Of a DNA stretch of 64,000 bases, positions 27,370-39,252 are shown one piece after another. The notes under the pieces are model-generated. The model did not search any database. It was given only the letters and a program-made list of their open reading frames with translations, and was not told the origin of the DNA. The translations under genes were made by a program, and so were the position numbers. Positions within the stretch are counted from its first letter, which is position 1; every line of letters begins with the position of its first letter. The DNA is from Marinobacter koreensis (lineage in GTDB: Bacteria > Pseudomonadota > Gammaproteobacteria > Pseudomonadales > Oleiphilaceae): contig NZ_JAKZAJ010000006.1 of the NCBI RefSeq assembly GCF_023156285.1, positions 186,001 through 250,000 of the forward strand, in the 5' to 3' direction.

Positions 27370-27511
27370 CACAAGGCCGAAAGGCCCGGCCTGAAGACCA
27401 GCCCTCACACAGGCCCCGCCCCTCACTGGTACAATCCGCACACCATTTTTGAATTTCATCGGCGAGCCGCTTTCCGGTTGTCGAAAATCATCGGTTCGTC
27501 CCGGAAAACTA

Positions 27512-27535
27512 CTTTACGTTTACGTAAACTTTATC
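27512..27535 (+). promoter_or_regulatory. LiuR-type operator box 2
   Basis: CTTTACGTTTACGTAAAC followed by TTTATC, ending 29 bp before liuR. It contains the 12-bp perfect palindrome GTTTACGTAAAC (27518-27529). It matches box 1 at 22 of 24 positions. Autoregulation of liuR and control of the downstream liu genes is the natural reading. Confidence 0.75.
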
Positions 27536-27563
27536 TAACCTTAGTCGAAAAAGGAAAACCGCC

Positions 27564-28010
27564 ATGTCCGAGAAACGCACGTTCAGCATCAGCGAACTCT
27601 CACAGGAGTTCGATGTGACAACCCGAAGCATCCGGTTCTACGAGGACCAGGGCCTGCTCAAGCCGACACGGCGCGGCCAGACCCGCATCTTCAGTACCAA
27701 GGACCGGGTTCGTCTCAAACTGATCCTCCGGGGCAAGCGCATGGGCTTCTCCCTGGCGGAAACCAAAGAACTGTTCGACCTCTGGGACGAAACCCTGACA
27801 GGCAACGAGAAGCAGCTCCTGAAGATGCTGGAAATCCTCGAAGCCCGGCGGGAACAACTGGAACAACAGAAAAACGACATCGCCCAGGCGGAAATGGAAA
27901 TGGACACCGCCGAAGCCCGATGCCGCGAAGCGCTGGCCGACCTGCAGAAGAAAAAAGAGAAGCAGGGAATCGCCAGCCCGGATACAGAAGAAGCCGTAGC
28001 CTCACGGTGA
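27564..28010 (+). CDS. liuR: MerR-family regulator of branched-chain acyl-CoA catabolism (LiuR)
   Basis: 148 residues. The MerR winged helix-turn-helix covers about 3-70 (FSISELSQEFDVTTRSIRFYEDQGLL). A long dimerising coiled coil (about 75-125) and a short polar tail without the Cys cluster of metal-sensing MerRs follow. LiuR proteins are known in proteobacteria as regulators of leucine/isovalerate degradation. The immediate upstream palindrome and the downstream liuA-E order support that name. AAGG lies upstream of the ATG. Confidence 0.9.
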   Translation: MSEKRTFSISELSQEFDVTTRSIRFYEDQGLLKPTRRGQTRIFSTKDRVRLKLILRGKRMGFSLAETKELFDLWDETLTGNEKQLLKMLEILEARREQLEQQKNDIAQAEMEMDTAEARCREALADLQKKKEKQGIASPDTEEAVASR

Positions 28011-28054
28011 CGGTGACCCAATACCACGCTTGCAAACGACTAAGGTAGGCAACC

Positions 28055-29221
28055 ATGAAATCACAATACTCAGAGCTCAATTTCGGTCTCGGTGAAACCC
28101 TCGACATGCTGCGCGAGCAGGTGAACGGATTTGCCGCGGCTGAAATCGCGCCCCGTGCCGAGGAAATCGACCGCAACAACGAATTCCCCATGGACCTGTG
28201 GCGAAAAATGGGCGACATGGGCCTGCTGGGTATTACCGTGAAAGAAGAATACGGCGGGTCTGACATGGGTTACGTTGCCCACGTCATCGCGATGGAAGAA
28301 ATCAGCCGCGCTTCCGCCTCCGTCGGCCTGTCCTACGGCGCCCACTCCAACCTGTGCGTGAACCAGATTCACCGCAACGGCACCGAAGAACAGAAGCAGA
28401 AATACCTGCCCAAGCTGGTGAGCGGTGAACACATCGGCGCCCTCGCCATGTCCGAGCCCAATGCCGGTTCCGACGTCATCTCCATGAAACTGCACGCCCG
28501 CGACGAAGGCGACCACTACGTCCTCAACGGCAACAAGATGTGGATCACCAACGGACCGGACGCGCATACTTACGTCATCTACGCCAAGACCGACCCCAAG
28601 GGCGGCTCCAAAGGCGTCACCGCGTTCATCGTCGAGCGCGACTACCCGGGTTTCAGCCGTCACCAGAAGCTGGACAAACTGGGCATGCGCGGCTCCAACA
28701 CCTGTGAGCTGGTCTTCCAGGACTGCAAAGTGCCCAAGGAAAACGTCCTGGGCGAAGTGGGCGGCGGTGCCCGCGTCCTGATGAGCGGCCTCGACTACGA
28801 ACGCCTCGTCCTCTCCGGCGGCCCGCTGGGCATCATGCAGGCAGCCATGGACGTGGTCGTACCCTACATCCGCGAACGCAAACAGTTCGGCCAGGCCATC
28901 GGCGAGTTCGAACTGGTCCAGGGCAAAGTGGCCGACATGTACACCTGGATGAACACCGCCAAGTCCTACGTCTACATGGTGGCGCAGTCCGCCGACCGCG
29001 GCGAGACCACCCGCAAGGACGCCGCCGGCGCCATCCTCTACTCCGCCGAAATGGCCACCAAACTGGCCCTGGACGCGATCCAGCTGCTCGGCGGTAACGG
29101 CTACATCAACGAATACCCGACAGGCCGCCTGCTGCGGGACGCCAAGCTGTATGAAATCGGTGCCGGCACGTCCGAAATCCGCCGCATGCTGATTGGTCGC
29201 GAGCTGTTCCTGAACAAGTAA
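28055..29221 (+). CDS. liuA: Isovaleryl-CoA dehydrogenase
   Basis: 388 residues of the acyl-CoA dehydrogenase family. It converts isovaleryl-CoA to 3-methylcrotonyl-CoA with FAD and ETF. The flavin motif [16 protein letters not shown] and C-terminal [35 protein letters not shown] are clear. The catalytic Glu of isovaleryl-CoA dehydrogenases lies in the segment [15 protein letters not shown]; here it is Glu249. That replaces the usual position near the C-terminus, where this protein has GAGTSE preceded by Ile. This supports the specific name rather than a generic dehydrogenase. Confidence 0.93.
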   Translation: MKSQYSELNFGLGETLDMLREQVNGFAAAEIAPRAEEIDRNNEFPMDLWRKMGDMGLLGITVKEEYGGSDMGYVAHVIAMEEISRASASVGLSYGAHSNLCVNQIHRNGTEEQKQKYLPKLVSGEHIGALAMSEPNAGSDVISMKLHARDEGDHYVLNGNKMWITNGPDAHTYVIYAKTDPKGGSKGVTAFIVERDYPGFSRHQKLDKLGMRGSNTCELVFQDCKVPKENVLGEVGGGARVLMSGLDYERLVLSGGPLGIMQAAMDVVVPYIRERKQFGQAIGEFELVQGKVADMYTWMNTAKSYVYMVAQSADRGETTRKDAAGAILYSAEMATKLALDAIQLLGGNGYINEYPTGRLLRDAKLYEIGAGTSEIRRMLIGRELFLNK

Positions 29222-29277
29222 TTTGCTGAAGAACACCGCTCCTGAGCGGATGCCAGCACCCAATGTATGACGAGGGT

Positions 29278-29377
29278 CTGGTGGCGGGGCGGTCCGGGAA
29301 TGTGGAAGGCCAAGGACGGCCTGAAACAAGCGCACATGGATGTGCTCGTAGCGGTTCCCGGACCGCCCCGCCGCCAG
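29278..29377 (+). repeat. Tandem-hairpin repeat A with GGA loops inside a 23-bp outer stem
   Basis: The outer arms 29278-29300 and 29355-29377 pair over 23 bases with one G-T. Inside are two hairpins. AGGCC-AAGGAC-GGCCT spans 29307-29322, and GCACA-TGGA-TGTGC spans 29332-29345. The second contains ACATGGATGT, matching the known CsrA/RsmA consensus with GGA in the loop. The architecture is shared with repeat B at 34745. It occupies the 190-bp gap between liuA and liuB, which has no gene. Confidence 0.8.
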
Positions 29378-29411
29378 GCCCGATGCCCCCGAATGCATGG
29401 AAGTCAGACTT

Positions 29412-31019
<1,608 letters not shown>

Positions 31020-31034
31020 CCGAGGATCAAGACC

Positions 31035-31841
31035 ATGTCAGAACAGGAATCTGCGGTTCTGCTCAGACGCCGCGATGGCGGCGTGACCGAGGTTGTGCTG
31101 AACCGCCCCGACAAACGCAACGCCTTTGACGATGTGATCATCCAGCAGCTGATCGGCGCGCTGACGGAAGTGGACACAGACCACGACACCCGCGTGGTGA
31201 TACTTCGTTCAGAGGGCAAACACTTCTCTGCCGGCGCCGACCTTGGATGGATGCGCCGCATGGCCGACAACACCCACCAGGAAAACCTGGACGACTCCCG
31301 GGAACTGGCTCGGCTGATGAACGTACTCAACCACCTGTCCAAGCCGGTCATCGGCCTGGTGCAGGGGGCCGCGTTCGGTGGCGCCGTGGGCCTGGCGGCC
31401 TGCTGCGACATTGTACTGGCCACCGAGAAATCCAGCTTCTGCCTGAGCGAAGTCAAACTGGGCCTTATCCCCGCGGTCATCAGCCCGTACGTGGTGCGGG
31501 CCATCGGCGAACGCCAGGCCCGCCGGTACTTCCTGTCCGCCGAGATCTTCAGCGCCCGGGAAGCACAGGAGTATGGCCTGGTCCACATCGTCTGCGACGA
31601 CCTGGAAGCCATGGAACAGCGGTGCAACGACATGCTGCGCCAGCTGGCCAACAACGGCCCCGAGGCCATGCAGGCCGCCAAGGATCTCGTGTTCGCCGTC
31701 AGCCACAAGGCCATCAGTGACGACGTGATTGAAGACACCGCCCAGCGCATCGCAGCCATCCGGGTGGGCGACGAAGGCCAGGAAGGGCTCAGCGCCTTCC
31801 TTAACAAGCGCAAGGCCAACTGGGTTCCGGAGGAAGACTAA
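31035..31841 (+). CDS. liuC: Methylglutaconyl-CoA hydratase (enoyl-CoA hydratase family)
   Basis: 268 residues with the crotonase fold. It hydrates 3-methylglutaconyl-CoA to HMG-CoA. The oxyanion-hole segments are visible: FSAGADLGWM near residue 65 and GAAFGGAVGLAACCDIVLA near 113. The start is 15 bp after the liuB stop, and its TAA overlaps the liuD ATG by one base. Enzyme choice rests on operon position as well as family similarity. Confidence 0.92.
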   Translation: MSEQESAVLLRRRDGGVTEVVLNRPDKRNAFDDVIIQQLIGALTEVDTDHDTRVVILRSEGKHFSAGADLGWMRRMADNTHQENLDDSRELARLMNVLNHLSKPVIGLVQGAAFGGAVGLAACCDIVLATEKSSFCLSEVKLGLIPAVISPYVVRAIGERQARRYFLSAEIFSAREAQEYGLVHIVCDDLEAMEQRCNDMLRQLANNGPEAMQAAKDLVFAVSHKAISDDVIEDTAQRIAAIRVGDEGQEGLSAFLNKRKANWVPEED

Positions 31842-33829
31842 TGTTCAGCAAAATTCTGATTGCCAACCGCGGCGAGATTGCCTGCCGGGTTATCCAGACG
31901 GCCCATCGCATGGGTATCCGCTGCGTCGCCGTCTATTCCGACGCCGACGCCAACGCCCGGCACGTGGCCATGGCCGACGAGGCCTTCCACATCGGGCCCG
32001 CGCCCAGCTCCGAGAGTTACCTCCGAAGCGAGAAGATCATCGAGATCGCCAAGAAGAGCGGCGCCCAGGCGGTGCATCCGGGCTACGGTTTCCTCTCCGA
32101 GAACACCGACTTCGCCGAAGCCTGCGAAGCCAACAACATCGTGTTCATCGGCCCGCCCTCCTCCGCCATCGCGGCCATGGGCTCCAAGTCCGCCGCCAAG
32201 GCGATCATGGAAGAAGCCGGTGTGCCGCTGGTACCGGGTTACCACGGTAAAGACCAGTCCCCCGACCTGCTGCGGGCCGAAGCCGAGAAATGCGGCTTCC
32301 CCCTGCTGCTGAAGGCCGTCGCCGGCGGTGGCGGCAAGGGCATGCGGGTGGTCGAGAACATGGACGAGTTTGACGACGCCCTCGCGGCCGCCCAGCGGGA
32401 AGCGAAGAACGCGTTCGGCAACCCGGACATGCTCATCGAGCGTTATCTGACCCAGCCGCGCCACGTGGAAATCCAGGTCTTCTGCGACCAGGATGGCAAC
32501 GGCATCTACTTGGCCGAGCGGGACTGCTCCGTGCAGCGTCGCCACCAGAAAGTGCTGGAAGAAGCCCCCGCACCGGGTCTGTCCGAAGATACCCGCAAAG
32601 CCATGGGTGAAGCCGCCGTGCGCGCAGCCCAGGCTATCAACTATGTGGGTGCCGGCACGGTCGAGTTCCTGTACGACGTGGACGGCTCCTTCTTCTTCAT
32701 GGAAATGAACACCCGCCTGCAGGTGGAACACCCGGTCACGGAAATGGTCACCGGCCAGGATCTGGTCGAATGGCAGCTGAAAGTGGCCTGGGGCGAGCCC
32801 CTGCCGCTGACCCAGGAGCAGGTCAAAACCCGCGGCCACGCCGTCGAGGCACGCATCTACGCCGAAGACCCGGACCAGGATTTCCTGCCGGCCACCGGTA
32901 ACCTGCGCTACCTGAGCACCCCGGACGAATCCGCCCACGTGCGGGTGGATACCGGCGTCACCGAAGGCGACGACATCAGCATCCACTACGACCCCATGAT
33001 CGCCAAACTGATCGTGTGGGACGAAACCCGGGACCAGGCCGTCAACCGCATGGTCCAGGCCCTCGAGCACTATCGCATTGCAGGCCTGAAGACCAACATC
33101 CGGTTCCTGCACGCGGCCGTCGACAGCCAGCCATTCCGGGAAGCGGAACTGACCACCAACTTCATCGCCACCCACGAGGAGTTGCTGTTCCCGAAATCCA
33201 GGCTCGACATCGATAAGGCCCTGGTACTGGCCGCCGGCTTCGTGCTGGAGCAGCGCAAGTCCGTCGAACCGGTCACCGCCGATCCCTGGTCGCCGTTCGG
33301 CCGCAAGAACAGCTGGCGCATGAACTCCGAATACGCCCAGCCCCTGAAACTGCAGGTGGGCGAAGACATCCACGAACTGAAGATTCTGGAGCGGGACGAC
33401 CGGTACCAGGTCTTCGTGGGCGGCAGCGTCTACTACCTCAACGCCAGACTCAATGACGACTACCTCCAGGCAGTCATCAACGGTCACCGCATCAGCGTAC
33501 ACGGGAACCTTCACGGCCAGGAACTGGTCCTGTTCTACGAAGGCGACACCTTCAAGTGCAACGTCTATCGCGAAACCTACGGTTTCGAGGAACTGGCCGG
33601 CGAAGGCAGCCTCGAAGCGCCAATGAATGGTGCGATTGTGGCGGTGCAGGCCAAAGTGGGCGACAAGGTCACCGCCGGCCAGACCCTGGTGATCATGGAA
33701 GCGATGAAGATGGAGCACGCCATCAAGGCCCCGGCCGACGGCGTGGTCAGCGAGATCTTCTTCGCCGAAGGTGACCAGGTCTCCGAAGGCGCCGAACTCA
33801 TCGCCATCGACACCGAGGAGTCAGAGTAA
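31841..33829 (+). CDS. liuD: Methylcrotonyl-CoA carboxylase, biotin carboxylase/BCCP (alpha) subunit
   Basis: 662 residues. The biotin carboxylase N-terminal domain ([18 protein letters not shown]) is followed by an ATP-grasp with [16 protein letters not shown]. The biotin carboxylase C-terminal domain comes next. A linker region leads to a C-terminal biotinyl domain with EAMKMEHAI and biotin-accepting Lys623. It carboxylates its own biotin using bicarbonate and ATP and partners with LiuB. One-base overlaps at both ends (with liuC and liuE) indicate tight translational coupling. Confidence 0.96.
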   Translation: MFSKILIANRGEIACRVIQTAHRMGIRCVAVYSDADANARHVAMADEAFHIGPAPSSESYLRSEKIIEIAKKSGAQAVHPGYGFLSENTDFAEACEANNIVFIGPPSSAIAAMGSKSAAKAIMEEAGVPLVPGYHGKDQSPDLLRAEAEKCGFPLLLKAVAGGGGKGMRVVENMDEFDDALAAAQREAKNAFGNPDMLIERYLTQPRHVEIQVFCDQDGNGIYLAERDCSVQRRHQKVLEEAPAPGLSEDTRKAMGEAAVRAAQAINYVGAGTVEFLYDVDGSFFFMEMNTRLQVEHPVTEMVTGQDLVEWQLKVAWGEPLPLTQEQVKTRGHAVEARIYAEDPDQDFLPATGNLRYLSTPDESAHVRVDTGVTEGDDISIHYDPMIAKLIVWDETRDQAVNRMVQALEHYRIAGLKTNIRFLHAAVDSQPFREAELTTNFIATHEELLFPKSRLDIDKALVLAAGFVLEQRKSVEPVTADPWSPFGRKNSWRMNSEYAQPLKLQVGEDIHELKILERDDRYQVFVGGSVYYLNARLNDDYLQAVINGHRISVHGNLHGQELVLFYEGDTFKCNVYRETYGFEELAGEGSLEAPMNGAIVAVQAKVGDKVTAGQTLVIMEAMKMEHAIKAPADGVVSEIFFAEGDQVSEGAELIAIDTEESE

Positions 33830-34737
33830 TGGCCTTTCCGAAACAGGTACGCCTGGTGGAAATGAGCCCCCGGGACGGACTCCAGAACGAGCCCGGCCCG
33901 GTCATCGCCACCGACATCAAGACCGGCCTCATTGACCGGCTTGCCGACGCTGGCCTGAACCACATCGAGGCCGCCAGCTTCGTCTCCCCCAAATGGGTCC
34001 CGCAGATGGGCGACGCCGCCGAGGTGATGGCCGGCATCAACCGCAGGCCAGGTGTGCGCTACTCCGCCCTCACCCCCAACCTCAAGGGCTTTGAAAACGC
34101 CCTGGCGGCGAAGGTGGACGAAGTAGCGGTGTTCGGTGCGGCCTCCGAGTCGTTCACCAAAAAGAACATCAACTGCACCATTGCCGAGAGTCTGGAGCGC
34201 TTCGCCCCGGTGGTGGAAGAAGCCCGCAAGCACAACATCCCCGTGCGTGGCTACGTCTCCACCGTACTGGGGTGCCCGTACGAGGGCGACATTGCCCCGG
34301 AACAGGTCGCCACGGTCGCCAAAGCCCTCTACGACATGGGCTGCTACGAGATTTCCCTGGGCGATACCATTGGCGTAGGTACGCCGCTGAAAGCAAAGCG
34401 TATGCTGGAAGCAGTGGCTGCCCATGTTCCCATGGAACGTCTGGCTGCCCACTTCCACGACACTTACGGTCAGGCCCTGGCCAACCTGTATGCGGTGCTG
34501 GAAGAAGGCGTGAGCGTCATCGACGCCTCCGTCGCCGGCCTGGGCGGCTGCCCCTACGCCAGGGGTGCCTCGGGCAACGTTGCGACCGAAGACGTGTTAT
34601 ACCTGCTGAATGGTCTTGGCATCGAAACAGGTGTCGATCTGGATAAACTCGTTGCCACCGGGGACTGGGTTTGCCAGCAACTTAATCGCCATAACGGCTC
34701 TAAAGTCGGCCAGGCCTTAGGCGGTAACTGCCAATGA
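33829..34737 (+). CDS. liuE: Hydroxymethylglutaryl-CoA lyase
   Basis: 302 residues, TIM-barrel HMGL-like family. It cleaves HMG-CoA to acetoacetate and acetyl-CoA, the final step of leucine degradation. [12 protein letters not shown] holds the metal-binding Asp and substrate Arg. [12 protein letters not shown] contains the metal His pair and [19 protein letters not shown] carries the catalytic Cys loop. It starts on the last base of the liuD stop. It is followed by repeat B rather than by a simple terminator. Confidence 0.95.
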   Translation: MAFPKQVRLVEMSPRDGLQNEPGPVIATDIKTGLIDRLADAGLNHIEAASFVSPKWVPQMGDAAEVMAGINRRPGVRYSALTPNLKGFENALAAKVDEVAVFGAASESFTKKNINCTIAESLERFAPVVEEARKHNIPVRGYVSTVLGCPYEGDIAPEQVATVAKALYDMGCYEISLGDTIGVGTPLKAKRMLEAVAAHVPMERLAAHFHDTYGQALANLYAVLEEGVSVIDASVAGLGGCPYARGASGNVATEDVLYLLNGLGIETGVDLDKLVATGDWVCQQLNRHNGSKVGQALGGNCQ

Positions 34738-34744
34738 TTGAATT

Positions 34745-34848
34745 GGCGGGCGGGTACAGCTTCCCGGGACTGTCTGCAGCATGGATGCTGCAGTCAAGCG
34801 TACAGGGACGTATTCACAGCGTGTCCCGGGAAGCTGTACCCGTCCGCC
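34745..34848 (+). repeat. Tandem-hairpin repeat B with GGA loops inside a 26-bp outer stem
   Basis: The outer arms 34745-34770 and 34823-34848 pair over 26 bases with a single G-T. The inner hairpins are CTGCAGC-ATGGAT-GCTGCAG (34774-34793) and TAC-AGGGAC-GTA (34801-34812). The second is GTACAGGGACGT, again very close to the CsrA/RsmA consensus. It shares with repeat A the linkers CAAGCG before and CAGCG/TAGCG after hairpin 2, while the stems differ. It fills the 145-bp gap between liuE and the AhpD-like gene. Confidence 0.8.
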
Positions 34849-34882
34849 ATAGCACCAAAAACAAGAAGGCTCGGAGCCAAAA

Positions 34883-35458
34883 ATGAGCAAAAAAAGTGTA
34901 GTGGCCCTGGATCTCCCTATCCCCGAGATCAGCGATTTGCCGGAAGACACCCGCAAGTACTTCGACATCTGCCAGGAAAAACTCGGCATGATCCCGAACG
35001 TACTGACCGCCTACAGCCAGAACCTGAAGCAGCTTGACGGCTTCACCCGCCTCTACAACGAGCTCATGCTCGGCGAAGGCGAACTCTCCAAGCTGGAGCG
35101 GGAAATGATCGCCGTGGTGGTCTCCTCCGAGAACAAGTGCTTCTACTGCCTGGTGGCCCACGGCGCCGCCGTGCGGGTACTGAGCGGCGATCCGGCCCTC
35201 GGCGAGCACATGGTGATGAACTACCGCACCGCCAACCTGGACAAGCGCCAGCGGGCGATGCTGGATTTCGCATCCCACCTGACCCGTTCACCGGCGACAG
35301 TCACCGAACAGGACATCCAGGCCCTCCGCGATGCCGGTCTGAGCGACCGCGCCATCTGGGACGTGAGTAACCTGGTCGGCTTCTACAACATGTCCAATCG
35401 CGTGGCCATCGCCAGCGACATGCAACCCAACCCCGAGTATCACAGCCAGAGTCGCTAG
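34883..35458 (+). CDS. AhpD-like carboxymuconolactone decarboxylase-family protein (peroxidase-related)
   Basis: 191 residues, all-helical AhpD fold. The redox motif is CFYCLVAHG (Cys-x-x-Cys plus His), at about residues 88-96, as in alkylhydroperoxidase AhpD relatives of the 'uncharacterized peroxidase-related enzyme' subfamily. A disulfide-based peroxide or thiol reductase role is likely, but the electron donor is unknown. It sits between liuE and a second acyl-CoA ligase, so it may detoxify by-products of fatty-acid or branched-acid oxidation; that is inference from position. Confidence 0.85.
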   Translation: MSKKSVVALDLPIPEISDLPEDTRKYFDICQEKLGMIPNVLTAYSQNLKQLDGFTRLYNELMLGEGELSKLEREMIAVVVSSENKCFYCLVAHGAAVRVLSGDPALGEHMVMNYRTANLDKRQRAMLDFASHLTRSPATVTEQDIQALRDAGLSDRAIWDVSNLVGFYNMSNRVAIASDMQPNPEYHSQSR

Positions 35459-35511
35459 CAAGCCGCAGAACTTGCCAGCCCTCGACTACAACAACAACGG
35501 AGGCAGAGACA

Positions 35512-37200
<1,689 letters not shown>

Positions 37201-37229
37201 CCGCCAGCGTTTGCTTCGTTTTCACAAAG

Positions 37230-37256
37230 AACCCCGGCTTTTGGCCGGGGTTTTTT
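37230..37256 (+). terminator. Rho-independent terminator closing the liu region
   Basis: Stem AACCCCGGC (37230-37238) with GCCGGGGTT (37244-37252), loop of five bases, T-run through 37256. It lies 30 bp after the acyl-CoA ligase stop. Confidence 0.9.
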
Positions 37257-37362
37257 GTTTTGGGTTTGCGGTACTATTCAATGAAACGTCTTTCTCTTAA
37301 CTCCATTCCCCCCAGTGTGTTCGGGCTGGAAGAGGCTTGGGATTAAGCCACATGGGTGAAGA

Positions 37363-38259
37363 ATGAGTGGCAGTCTGCCCATAATATTCGCGATCTATCC
37401 GATACTTCTATCGGGAATCACTCTTGTCTGGCTGTTAAAAAGGCGCCACCAGCATTGGTTTGAGTGGACGATCCAGGTGTTGGCCGGTGCTGCGGTCATC
37501 ATCTTTATTTTTATGACGGGCCCCTGGGCCTTTACAAGCTACTACTTACGGTACGTTGTTCTCGGGCTATTCGCATTCATCGCGGTTTTGTCGTATTACC
37601 GAACGAAGGCAGGGAATGCCGGTGTTCCAGTGCAAAACGCTGCAGTCTCGCTACCCGCTGTATTGGCTTTTTTTCTTTTTGCGGTTCTGGATACCCTGGC
37701 CATAGGCTCATATCACTCCGCCGGGAAATCGCTCGACGTAGCCTTTCCGCTCAGATCCGGTAAATATTATGTGCTCCAGGGTGGAACCAGCATAGTCACA
37801 AATCCATTTCACGCGCTTGGCAACAACAAGCTGGCGGTAGACATCGTAAAACTGAACTCATTCGGGAATCGTGCAAATGGAATAGCCCCCAAAGCACTGA
37901 GCGCCTACCAAATCTTTGGCGAGAAACTCCATAGCCCCTGCCAGGGTAGTATTTTAGAGGTTCGTGACAGCCTACCGGACAATCCTCCCGCACACCCCGA
38001 CACAAGCCATCCCAAAGGTAATTACCTTGTGCTTCAGTGTCTCGTGGGGGATATATTAATGGCTCACCTGAGGCGAGGCAGCATTATGGCACTGCCGGGG
38101 GACGCCGTGACAATGGGACAGCCGTTGGCTGAAATCGGAAATTCAGGGAATACCCTTGAGCCACACTTGCATATTGAGGCAACGAAAGACGGAAAACCCG
38201 TACGGCTTGGCTTTAACGGACTATCGTTGTCAATTAATAGCCTGGTAACGGCGAAGTGA
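37363..38259 (+). CDS. M23/LytM-like membrane protein with altered zinc site
   Basis: 298 residues. Four N-terminal hydrophobic helices (about 1-125) are followed by a periplasmic LytM/M23-like beta domain (about 130-290). The C-terminal zinc motif HLHIE is present (PHLHIEA) and MAHL precedes it. In the first motif the expected H-x-x-x-D reads KLAVD, so a zinc-binding His is replaced by Lys. The protein may be catalytically dead and act as an amidase activator or scaffold. It starts with GGTGAAGA before ATG. It is apparently the first of three envelope genes with AT-richer composition than their surroundings. Confidence 0.7.
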   Translation: MSGSLPIIFAIYPILLSGITLVWLLKRRHQHWFEWTIQVLAGAAVIIFIFMTGPWAFTSYYLRYVVLGLFAFIAVLSYYRTKAGNAGVPVQNAAVSLPAVLAFFLFAVLDTLAIGSYHSAGKSLDVAFPLRSGKYYVLQGGTSIVTNPFHALGNNKLAVDIVKLNSFGNRANGIAPKALSAYQIFGEKLHSPCQGSILEVRDSLPDNPPAHPDTSHPKGNYLVLQCLVGDILMAHLRRGSIMALPGDAVTMGQPLAEIGNSGNTLEPHLHIEATKDGKPVRLGFNGLSLSINSLVTAK

Positions 38260-38455
38260 AGAATGCACAACAATCCAATCAATGCGGATATGGACTTCCA
38301 ATGAAGACTGAAGCCTCTATTGTCAGACTGTTTTTTGCCAGGATGAAGCCAGCGTTTTTCCGGCTAGCTCAATCGTACTGTTGAGTTTATAAATATCTGA
38401 GGCCGTTTAAGAAAGTCGGCGCAATGACAAGAAACATGCAATTTGAGGCAACGGC

Positions 38456-39175
38456 ATGTCATCACATGCAGATGGGCCAACGGCAGTTCAAGCAGCCTCT
38501 CCACATCACTGGATCGGATTGGCTGTAGCGTATCTCTTGATACCACTTGCTCTGTTGGTGTGCGGCGGCGACCTAGGCTGGTGGCAGGCGTGGAGCTACT
38601 CTCCACTGATCGTTACCGTCGGCGTTGGTGGGCGCATTTGGGCGGAAAGACGACACCCGGGGTTGTTGGCCGAACGGCAAAACATGAAAAAGGCCAAGAA
38701 CGCGAAGGGCTGGGACAAAATACTTGCCCCATTGATGGCGCTGAGTGTGAGTTTCCCACCGGTCATTGTGGCCGGACTGGATCATCGTTTTGGCTGGTCA
38801 TCCGTATTTCCGCTGTGGCTCACCGTGCTCGGCTTCCTTTTAATCTCTCTCGGATACGCTTTCGCTACGTGGGCATTAGTAGAGAACCGCTTTTTCTCCA
38901 GCGTTGTGCGTATTCAGACGGATCGAGGGCATGTGGTGTGTGATAGTGGCCCCTACCGGATTGTGCGCCATCCAGGATATGCCGGTAATATTTTTGCGCT
39001 TTTCGGCATCGTGCTGGCTTTCAGCTCCACGTGGACACTTATTCCCGTGACGGTGGCGCTAATCATGGCGGTGATTAGAACGATGCTGGAAGACCAGACT
39101 CTCAAGCACGAGCTGCCAGGCTATCGCGACTACGCGCAGCGAGTCCGCTATCGGCTAATTCCCGGAATATACTGA
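38456..39175 (+). CDS. ICMT/PEMT-like integral membrane methyltransferase
   Basis: 239 residues with five hydrophobic helices. The C-terminal methyltransferase signature is clear: VVCDSGPYRIVRHPGYAGNIFALFG followed by AVIRTMLEDQTLKHELPGYRDYAQRVRYRLIPGIY, with RHPGY and an acidic residue pair before the final helix. It is not close to the ICMT-like gene at 10233, so this is a separate subfamily. The substrate is unknown; isoprenylcysteine itself is unlikely in bacteria. The 196-bp gap upstream contains no gene. Confidence 0.82.
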   Translation: MSSHADGPTAVQAASPHHWIGLAVAYLLIPLALLVCGGDLGWWQAWSYSPLIVTVGVGGRIWAERRHPGLLAERQNMKKAKNAKGWDKILAPLMALSVSFPPVIVAGLDHRFGWSSVFPLWLTVLGFLLISLGYAFATWALVENRFFSSVVRIQTDRGHVVCDSGPYRIVRHPGYAGNIFALFGIVLAFSSTWTLIPVTVALIMAVIRTMLEDQTLKHELPGYRDYAQRVRYRLIPGIY

Positions 39176-39252
39176 GAGAAATATCCCCCGTAACAGTGAC
39201 GCCCGGCTCAGAGGGTCGGACTTTTTGACACGGCCGATGCAATGGCGAATAC

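Noticed and set aside
31838..33718. 626-codon open frame on the minus strand
   Set aside because: Antisense to liuD, which has an unmistakable biotin carboxylase and biotinyl domain.
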